From UBA1219 sp045601425 (GTDB lineage: Bacteria; Bacteroidota; Bacteroidia; Bacteroidales; P3), in contig JAZRZP010000045.1 in the NCBI GenBank assembly GCA_045601425.1, positions 1 to 37,854 of the forward strand: a stretch of DNA of 37,854 bases, read 5' to 3'. The translations under genes and the position numbers were made by a program. Positions 15,464-22,184 of the stretch are shown piece after piece. The notes beneath the pieces were generated by a model. The model was not told the origin of the DNA and searched no databases. It saw only the letters and a program-made list of their open reading frames with translations. How positions within the stretch are numbered: the stretch's first letter is position 1; the number at the start of each line of letters is the position of its first letter.

Positions 15464-18400
15464 ATGAAACCTCTTTATTTTGCAGGTATCGATATCGGAT
15501 CCACCACTTTCAAGCTTGTTGTGGTGGATAAGGATGGCAAGATGTTGTTTTCCAACTATAAACGTCATAATACCGACATCCGCGAAGCTGCCATAGACGC
15601 ATATCAGAAACTTTTTGATGCCGTTGGCGACTGTGACCTGAAAATAACGCTCACCGGTTCGGTGGGAATGGGCTACTCCGAAGCTACCGGCATGGATTTC
15701 GTGCAGGAAGTCGTTGCTTCGGCAGAACTCATAAAGTCTCAGTTTCCCGAAATCAGGACATTCATCGATATCGGTGGCGAGGACTCGAAGATGATATTTT
15801 TCGAAGAACACAAGTCGCCCGACATCCGCATGAACGGCAGTTGTGCCGGCGGCACAGGAGCCTTCATCGACCAGACGGCTTCGCTGCTCAATGTGGAGAC
15901 CAAAGAACTCGATACCCTTGCCGAAAAGGCCGAAACCATATACCCGATAGCATCGCGTTGCGGAGTGTTTTCCCGCACCGACATCCAGAACCTTGTAAGC
16001 CGCAACGTGAGCAAGAACGACATAGCAGCGTCGGTTTTCAATGCAGTTGCCATTCAGGTTATTTCTTCGCTTTCAAGAGGTACGGACATCTTGCCGAAAG
16101 TCTTTTTCTGCGGAGGCCCGTTCGCATTTCTGCCACAGCTCAAGAAGGCTTTCATGAACCAGCTGAACCTCAGCGAAGAAGACTGTATCCTTACCGACAA
16201 GGCTCAGTATGTGCCGGCATGGGGCTCGGCTCTTATTTCCATAAAGTCGGAGGACAAGCCGCAGACACTCTCCGTGATACTGGAAAATATGAAAAACAGT
16301 ACCGGCGCTTTCCAGAACACATTGTCGCACCGCCTTCCTTCTCTCTTCAAATCGGAAGAGGACTTCGAAAAATGGAAAAAGAAAAAAGGTGCCCGCAACG
16401 TCCCCAAAACCGAATGGGACAAACTCGAAAGCCTCGACTGTTATCTTGGCGTCGATTCCGGATCCACCACAACCAAAATAGTCCTCATGGACCAGAATGA
16501 AAATGTTGTGTTTCAGGATTATAGTCGCAACAACGGCGACAGTTTCCATGCTTTCTGGGAAGGTCTGAAACGGCTTCGCAACGAAGCCCGCGGACACGGC
16601 AGGGAGATACGCATAATAGGCAGTGCTACAACTGGTTATGGCGAAAATCTTATAAAAACGGCATTCAATATCCATCGTGGAATCATTGAAACAATAGCCC
16701 ACTACATGGCAGCCAGAAAAATAATGCCGGAGGTGAGTTTCATACTCGATATAGGCGGACAGGACATGAAGGCGATATTCATCGAAAACGGTGTCATCAA
16801 ACGTCTCGAAATCAATGAGGCCTGCTCGTCGGGCTGCGGCTCGTTCATAGAAAATTTCGCCAACATGCTTAATTATCCGGTTGCCGAATTCGCACAGATG
16901 TCATGCTATGCGAAAAATCCCTGCGACCTCGGAACGCGTTGTACAGTCTTCATGAATTCCAAAGTGAAGCAGGCCATGCGTGAGGGTGCTAATGTGGAGG
17001 ATATCGCTGCCGGATTTTCCTACTCCGTGGTGAAAAACTGTCTTTTCAAAGTCCTGAAACTGAAAGATACGAAGGAACTCGGCAAACACATCGTGGTTCA
17101 GGGAGGTACATTCAGGAATCTGTCCATAGTGCGTGCACTGGAACTTCAGACCGGTGTCGAAGTGGCCTATTCCGACATACCCGAAATGATGGGTGCCTAT
17201 GGCGCCGCACTTTTTGCCAAGGAAAAACATTCTCCCGACGATTATGTCCTTACTCTGGACCAACTTGTCGAATCGCAGGAATATTCATCGTATTTCGAAG
17301 TGTGCCCGGGTTGCGAGAACCACTGTACGGTGAAGATTTTCCAGTTCGCCAACGGAAACAAGTTCTTCTCGGGCAACAACTGCGAAAAAATATATTCCAA
17401 CAGAAGCGAAAGCAACCGCAAGGGCATCAACCAGCATCATGAACGGTATAAACTGCTTTTCAACAGGGAAAATCTGAAAAAACCGCTAATGAGGATAGGC
17501 ATACCACGGGGACTCGGCATGTACGAAAATTATCCTTTCTGGCATAAGCTGCTTACAATGTGTAATATACAGCCGGTACTTTCCAAGGCTTCCACCAACA
17601 AGCTTTACGAAAAGGGCATACATTCCATCATGTCTGACAATATATGTTTCCCCGCAAAACTCATGCACGGACATGTGATGGACCTCATAGAGCGTAAGGT
17701 TGACAGAATACTTTATCCGTATGCGATTTTCGAAAGCAAGGAATCGCCCAAATCGACCAACAGCTACAACTGTCCCGTCGTGGCAGGTTATGCCGACGTA
17801 ATACGCAGTTCCATTGATCCCGAAGGCGTTTACGGAATCCCACTGGACATGCCGACGACATCGTTCAACAACGAAAAGCTGCTGCGGAAGTCCTGTCTAG
17901 AATATCTTAAATCATTGGGAATCAAGGCTTCGGTGGCAGAAATGGCCTTTGCCGAAGCAGTGAAGGAACAGCGCAACTACGTGGTGACTCTGGCTGAACA
18001 GAACCGCCATATTCTGGAACAGGCCAAACGCGAAAACCGCATGGTCATAATGCTCGCCGGACGTCCGTACCACATTGACCCGCTCATACAGCACAAGATT
18101 TCGGACTGTATTTCTGACATGGGAATCGATGTTATTACAGAAAACATAACCCTTCTTTCCAACGATGACGTTTTCGAAGAAGTCAATGCCATTTCGCAAT
18201 GGGCATACCCCAATCGTGTGTTCAAGGCAGCACAGTATGTGGCCGACAGCCCGGAAAATGTCCATTTCGTGCAGCTTACGTCGTTCGGCTGCGGCCCCGA
18301 TGCTTTCATTATCGATGAGATAGGTGATGTGCTGCGTCGTCGCGGAAAGAGCCTTACACTTCTGAAAATCGATGATGTGAACAATATAGGATCGTTGCGG

Positions 18401-19705
18401 CTGAGGATACGTTCGCTCGTGGAGAGCCTGCGTTTCAGCCACACGCGCAGCGAGTCCGTGCCACCGAAGAAACTTCCTGTTTTCACCGATCAGGAACGCC
18501 ACCGCAAAATACTTGTTCCATATTTTGCCGAGGGTTATTCGGAATTCGTGCCGACACTATTTTCGCTTATGGGTTACGAGCTTATAAACCTGCCCATGGG
18601 CGACGTGGAATCGGCCGAGATAGGCCTGAAATACGCTAACAACGAAGTTTGCTATCCTGCAACCATTGTTATCGGAAGCATAATACGTGAATTGAAATCG
18701 GGCAAATACAACCTCGACGATATTGCAGTGGGAATGACCCAAACCGGCGGACAGTGCCGGGCAACGAACTATCTGGCACTCATCAAGGACGCACTGCTCT
18801 CGGCTGGCTTCAATGTGCCGGTGATTTCCGTGGCTCTCGGGCAGAGCCTGAAAAACGACCAGCCGGGTTTCAAACTGAAATTCAAGGGCAATCTCACAAT
18901 AGCTTGTTACACGTTGCTTTATGCCGACTGCATATCGCGCCTGTATTTCGCTTCCGTAGTCCGCGAGAAAGAAAAAGGTCTTGCCAAAAGATTGAGATAC
19001 AAGTATATAGACTTGGCATTGCCCTATGTGGCAAAACGTGATTTCCGTGCCTTGCCGAAACTTTTCAGGCAGGCTGTCGAAGAATTTACCAATTCAATCG
19101 TTCCCGGTGTGAAGGCTCCGGTGATGGGCGTAGTTGGAGAAATTTATGTCAAATACAACAGCTTCAGCCACAAGAATGTCCTTGAATGGCTTTCCGAACA
19201 GGGCGTGGAGGTTATTGCACCGTCGATGTACAATTTCTTCGCCAACAGTTTCGTAAACAAGCACATAAACAAGGAGCACCACATCAAGGAAGTGGGCATA
19301 CCTCTCCCTGTGAACGATATGATTTACAAGTTGGTTTACGCCTGTGCGAAAAAATTTGACCGCATTGGCAGGGAATTTCCATATTACCAGCCGTTTGCAG
19401 ATATTTTCCACGATGCCGAACTGGCTTCGAATGTGATAAATCTTTCAGCCAATTTCGGAGAAGGATGGCTTATCCCTGCCGAACTTTCGAGCTTTGCCGA
19501 ACGGGGTATAAACAATGTCATAAGCCTGCAGCCATTCGGCTGCATTGCCAACCATGTGATTTCGAAAGGCATTGAAAAACGCATCAAGAAGATTTATCCG
19601 CAGATGAACCTGCTCTTCCTTGATTTCGACGGTAGCACTTCCGAGGCCAATGTCTTCAACAGGCTTCATTTTATGGTTGATAATGCCAAAAAAGGATTGG
19701 TATAG
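15464..19705 (+). CDS. Large 2-hydroxyacyl-CoA dehydratase activase-like protein (BadF/HgdC family, duplicated)
   Basis: The 1413-residue protein has two tandem BadF/BadG/HgdC ATPase domains, then a DUF2229-type and an HgdB-like region. The first half has GIDIGSTTFK, DIGGEDSK, Cys127 in SCAGGTG and Cys166 in SRCGVF. The second has GVDSGSTTTK, DIGGQDMK, Cys454 in EACSSGCG and Cys493 in TRCTVF. Both cysteine pairs are 39 residues apart. Near residues 614-640 is a C-x2-C-x3-C cluster and a further Cys. From about 676 comes GIPRGLGMYENYPFW, then FGCGPDAFIIDEIGD and TQTGGQCRATNY. Family knowledge: HgdC dimers bind one [4Fe-4S] cluster and send ATP-driven electrons to a radical dehydratase. No separate dehydratase gene is nearby. 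An in-frame GTG at 15455 is an alternative start. Confidence 0.85.
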   Translation: MKPLYFAGIDIGSTTFKLVVVDKDGKMLFSNYKRHNTDIREAAIDAYQKLFDAVGDCDLKITLTGSVGMGYSEATGMDFVQEVVASAELIKSQFPEIRTFIDIGGEDSKMIFFEEHKSPDIRMNGSCAGGTGAFIDQTASLLNVETKELDTLAEKAETIYPIASRCGVFSRTDIQNLVSRNVSKNDIAASVFNAVAIQVISSLSRGTDILPKVFFCGGPFAFLPQLKKAFMNQLNLSEEDCILTDKAQYVPAWGSALISIKSEDKPQTLSVILENMKNSTGAFQNTLSHRLPSLFKSEEDFEKWKKKKGARNVPKTEWDKLESLDCYLGVDSGSTTTKIVLMDQNENVVFQDYSRNNGDSFHAFWEGLKRLRNEARGHGREIRIIGSATTGYGENLIKTAFNIHRGIIETIAHYMAARKIMPEVSFILDIGGQDMKAIFIENGVIKRLEINEACSSGCGSFIENFANMLNYPVAEFAQMSCYAKNPCDLGTRCTVFMNSKVKQAMREGANVEDIAAGFSYSVVKNCLFKVLKLKDTKELGKHIVVQGGTFRNLSIVRALELQTGVEVAYSDIPEMMGAYGAALFAKEKHSPDDYVLTLDQLVESQEYSSYFEVCPGCENHCTVKIFQFANGNKFFSGNNCEKIYSNRSESNRKGINQHHERYKLLFNRENLKKPLMRIGIPRGLGMYENYPFWHKLLTMCNIQPVLSKASTNKLYEKGIHSIMSDNICFPAKLMHGHVMDLIERKVDRILYPYAIFESKESPKSTNSYNCPVVAGYADVIRSSIDPEGVYGIPLDMPTTSFNNEKLLRKSCLEYLKSLGIKASVAEMAFAEAVKEQRNYVVTLAEQNRHILEQAKRENRMVIMLAGRPYHIDPLIQHKISDCISDMGIDVITENITLLSNDDVFEEVNAISQWAYPNRVFKAAQYVADSPENVHFVQLTSFGCGPDAFIIDEIGDVLRRRGKSLTLLKIDDVNNIGSLRLRIRSLVESLRFSHTRSESVPPKKLPVFTDQERHRKILVPYFAEGYSEFVPTLFSLMGYELINLPMGDVESAEIGLKYANNEVCYPATIVIGSIIRELKSGKYNLDDIAVGMTQTGGQCRATNYLALIKDALLSAGFNVPVISVALGQSLKNDQPGFKLKFKGNLTIACYTLLYADCISRLYFASVVREKEKGLAKRLRYKYIDLALPYVAKRDFRALPKLFRQAVEEFTNSIVPGVKAPVMGVVGEIYVKYNSFSHKNVLEWLSEQGVEVIAPSMYNFFANSFVNKHINKEHHIKEVGIPLPVNDMIYKLVYACAKKFDRIGREFPYYQPFADIFHDAELASNVINLSANFGEGWLIPAELSSFAERGINNVISLQPFGCIANHVISKGIEKRIKKIYPQMNLLFLDFDGSTSEANVFNRLHFMVDNAKKGLV

Positions 19706-19717
19706 GCATATATGAGA

Positions 19718-19753
19718 AGAAGCCCCTTCAAACAAGTTTGAAGGGGCTTCTCT
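19718..19753. terminator. Bidirectional intrinsic terminator between activase and helicase genes
   Basis: A 16-bp near-perfect hairpin (AGCCCCTTCAAAC against GTTTGAAGGGGCT) lies between two convergent genes, 12 bases after the activase stop and directly beside the helicase stop. Short T runs on the plus side and the A/G-rich opposite flank allow use in both directions, better on plus. Confidence 0.85.
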
Positions 19754-21517
19754 TTAACGTTTCCGTTTGTTTTTTTTGCGGCTGCTTTTCGGAGGGAAAT
19801 CATCTTCCATGCGGTTTCTCCGGCTGTGTTTCTCCGGCTTGAAACTGTCTCTGCTCTTTTGCGATCTTTCTCCGCGGCGTTCTTCCTTTTCCTTTTTTCT
19901 GGATTTTGCAGCTTCCACAATCAGCGGGCGACCGCGGTAGTGCTCTCCGTGAAAGGCTTCGATGACTTCGTTGGCGTAGTTGCCGTCAACATCGACATAC
20001 GAAAAACGGTCGGTAATGTCTATTTTCCCTATCTTGATGTCCTTGTTGCGGCAGGTGTCGTTTATCAGTCCAATGATGCGTTGCGGAAGAATCTTGTCCT
20101 CGTAGCCGAGATTGATGAAAAGACGTGCCATGCCGGCATCGTTGTGCTGTACATTCTTCTTCTTTTTGCCGATTTCCTTGCGAACTTCCTTTTCCCTTAC
20201 ATTGATGTCGGGAGCATCGCGGTAGTATTCCAGAAACCGGTTGAATTCAAGCGATACGAAACGGCGGATTATTTCTTCCTTGTCCATCCATTCCAGCTGT
20301 TTCACGACTTCGTTTATGAACGGGTCAATCTCTTCGTAGTTTACGTCGACGTGTTCCACGCGGTGAATCATGTTGAAGAACTGTTTCTCGCACACTTGCA
20401 GTCCAGTCGGGATGGGCAGTTGTTCGAATTTCTTTTTTATTACGTCTTCTATTTTGCGGATTTTGTGTTTTTCGCGAAGGTTTACAATGGAAATGGAAAT
20501 GCCGGTTTTGTCGGCACGTCCGGTACGTCCGCTGCGGTGTGTGTAAAGTTCTATTTCGTCAGGAAGGTTGTAGTTTATTACGTGGGTGAGGTTGCTTACG
20601 TCAAGTCCGCGGGCAGCCACGTCGGTGGCAACGAGCATTTGCAGGTTCCTGCATCGGAAACGGTTCATCACATGGTCACGCTGTGCCTGCGAAAGGTCGC
20701 CGTGAAGGGCGTCGGCATTGTAGCCGTCGCGTATGAGAGCCGTGGCTACTTCCTGTGTTTCGGTGCGGGTGCGGCAGAAAATTATTGCGTAGATGTTCGG
20801 GTTGAAGTCGGCGATGCGTTTCAGCGCAAGGTAGCGGTCTTTGGCCTGAACAAGGTAATAGCAGTGACGCACGTTTTCCGCACCGGAGTTTCTGGTTCCA
20901 ATAGTTATCTCTTTCGGTTCCAACATGTATCCTTTGGCTATTCGAGCCACTTCGTCGGGCATGGTTGCCGAGAAAAGCAGGGTGTGCTTTTCAGCAGGAG
21001 TTTGTGACAGTATGGCATCGAGGTCATCCTTGAAACCCATGTCGAGCATTTCGTCGGCTTCGTCGAGGACGACGAGTTTCACCGTGCTCAGGTCAACGTA
21101 TCTGCGGCGTACCATGTCGTGGATTCGTCCCGGTGTGGCAACGATGATTTTTGCTCCGCGTTTTATGTCCTTCTTCTGAAGTTCTATGCTTGCTCCTCCG
21201 TAAACCGGCACCACCGTACATTCGGGAATGTATTTTGCGTATGATTTGAGGTCGTTGGCAATCTGCAGGCAGAGCTCACGGGTGGGGGAAAGAATCAGGA
21301 CTTCGGTTTCGGAAGAACCGAGGTTCAGTTTCTGTATGGCAGGAATGCCGAATGCGGCTGTTTTTCCCGTGCCTGTCTGGGCAAGGGCTACAAGGTCGGT
21401 GTCGGTGTTGAGCAGTACAGGCAGTACGGCTTCCTGTATGGGCATGGGGTGTTCGAATCCCATGTCGTCAATTGCGTGTAATATTTCGTCGCTAACGCCT
21501 AATTCGTTAAAGGTCAT
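19754..21517 (-). CDS. deaD: DEAD-box ATP-dependent RNA helicase (DeaD/CsdA-like)
   Basis: From MTFNELGVSDE the product is 587 residues; a 15-residue longer frame (to 21562) runs into the terminator of the upstream gene and is rejected. The helicase core is complete: Q motif with PIQEAV, AQTGTGKT, SPTREL, TPGR, DEAD, SAT, then the HGDLSQAQRD and HRSGRTGR motifs of domain 2. Residues about 460-540 (ARLFINLGYEDKILPQRIIG...) are a DbpA-type RNA-binding domain. The tail is strongly basic and low in complexity (RKKEKEERRGER...RKKNKRKR). Family role: ribosome assembly, RNA decay and cold adaptation. I see no consensus promoter between its start and the terminator at 21552-21592, so expression may depend on read-through. 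Confidence 0.93.
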   Translation of the reverse strand: MTFNELGVSDEILHAIDDMGFEHPMPIQEAVLPVLLNTDTDLVALAQTGTGKTAAFGIPAIQKLNLGSSETEVLILSPTRELCLQIANDLKSYAKYIPECTVVPVYGGASIELQKKDIKRGAKIIVATPGRIHDMVRRRYVDLSTVKLVVLDEADEMLDMGFKDDLDAILSQTPAEKHTLLFSATMPDEVARIAKGYMLEPKEITIGTRNSGAENVRHCYYLVQAKDRYLALKRIADFNPNIYAIIFCRTRTETQEVATALIRDGYNADALHGDLSQAQRDHVMNRFRCRNLQMLVATDVAARGLDVSNLTHVINYNLPDEIELYTHRSGRTGRADKTGISISIVNLREKHKIRKIEDVIKKKFEQLPIPTGLQVCEKQFFNMIHRVEHVDVNYEEIDPFINEVVKQLEWMDKEEIIRRFVSLEFNRFLEYYRDAPDINVREKEVRKEIGKKKKNVQHNDAGMARLFINLGYEDKILPQRIIGLINDTCRNKDIKIGKIDITDRFSYVDVDGNYANEVIEAFHGEHYRGRPLIVEAAKSRKKEKEERRGERSQKSRDSFKPEKHSRRNRMEDDFPPKSSRKKNKRKR

Positions 21518-21551
21518 GTTTTTTTTCTGGTTAATAATGGGTGATAATGAC

Positions 21552-21592
21552 AAAAAAAACATTAGGTGAAGAGGCTATCCTCACCTGATGTT
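21552..21592 (-). terminator. Intrinsic terminator of the small-protein gene, upstream of the helicase
   Basis: On the minus strand AACATCAGGTGA pairs with TCACCTAATGTT (one G-U pair) around an 11-base loop, followed by an eight-U tract. It lies 36 bases after the small gene's stop and 35 bases before the helicase start. It could double as an attenuator. Confidence 0.88.
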
Positions 21593-21628
21593 AAAACTTT
21601 CAATCGCAAAACCCTGATTTCTCTTGAA

Positions 21629-21862
21629 TCAGAAATCCCAACTGATGTTGTTGCCTAAACCGTTGTCGTTTGTGCCGAACGAACCGCCATCATCACTGCT
21701 GCTGCCGCCAGGAGTAGAGCCATCCCACGACAAACCAGAACCATTCTGATATTGTTCTGTCGAACCGGTGATGCCTGCACTAGGATCATAAGATAAAGCA
21801 AAGCCGTTCTCAACTTCAAATTCGAAAACCTCAACTTCAGGTTTGCTATAGATTTTTTTCAT
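21629..21862 (-). CDS. Small protein of unknown function with KxYxxPE N-terminus, 77 residues
   Basis: I do not recognise a named family. The N-terminus (MKKIYSKPEVEVFEFEVENG) has the pattern K-x-Y-x-x-P-E-x-E-V followed by an acidic stretch and FALS. I recall the same pattern in many small, uncharacterised Bacteroidales proteins. There is no hydrophobic signal peptide. The C-terminal two thirds is rich in Gly, Ser, Asn and Asp with no cysteine (for example GSTPGGSSSDDGG, GTNDNGLG), and probably disordered. The N-terminal block plus variable Gly/Ser tail resembles a leader-plus-core precursor, but no modifying enzyme is adjacent. It has its own -7 box (21923-21930) and terminator, so I consider it a real gene. 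Confidence 0.72.
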   Translation of the reverse strand: MKKIYSKPEVEVFEFEVENGFALSYDPSAGITGSTEQYQNGSGLSWDGSTPGGSSSDDGGSFGTNDNGLGNNISWDF

Positions 21863-21922
21863 TTCAATATCCTTTATTTTTCTAATTATATTTTCGTGTT
21901 AGTTTCTCTGTAAAAAGATTTG

Positions 21923-21930
21923 CAAAAGTA
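21923..21930 (-). promoter_or_regulatory. -7 promoter box (TACTTTTG) of the small-protein gene
   Basis: TACTTTTG on the minus strand, 60 bases before the start at 21862, matches TAnnTTTG. No exact -33 TTTG is seen at standard spacing. Confidence 0.55.
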
Positions 21931-21968
21931 CTACTTTTTCTGGAAATGGCCAACTTTTTTGCGGTAAA

Positions 21969-22010
21969 AAATGAACAAAGTTATCAATATGTATTTTAAG
22001 TTGTTCATTT
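21969..22010. repeat. 10-bp inverted repeat in a very A+T-rich intergenic region
   Basis: AAATGAACAA (21969-21978) and TTGTTCATTT (22001-22010) are perfect reverse complements 22 bases apart. They lie upstream of the -7 box of the small-protein gene, where a regulator or hairpin could act. The whole gap 21863-22184 is strongly A+T-rich and otherwise holds only the small gene's promoter and the valS terminator. Confidence 0.45.
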
Positions 22011-22133
22011 ATAATATTTTGAATGAAATTTATTCTAATGGAAATACCTTTTTTATTTTGTAAAAGGAATCATTTTACGGCATTTTTTTTGTAAAAATAG
22101 TGCTTTGAGGTGAAAATAAGTGTTTTTTTTTGT

Positions 22134-22166
22134 AAAAAAAAGCACAGCATTTTTTGCTGTGCTTTT
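22134..22166 (-). terminator. Intrinsic terminator of valS
   Basis: GCACAGCA (22142-22149) and TGCTGTGC (22155-22162) form a perfect 8-bp stem extended by A/T pairs, with a run of about eight Us on the minus strand. It lies about 20 bases past the valS stop. Confidence 0.9.
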
Positions 22167-22184
22167 CGTGTCTCAAAGGATTTT

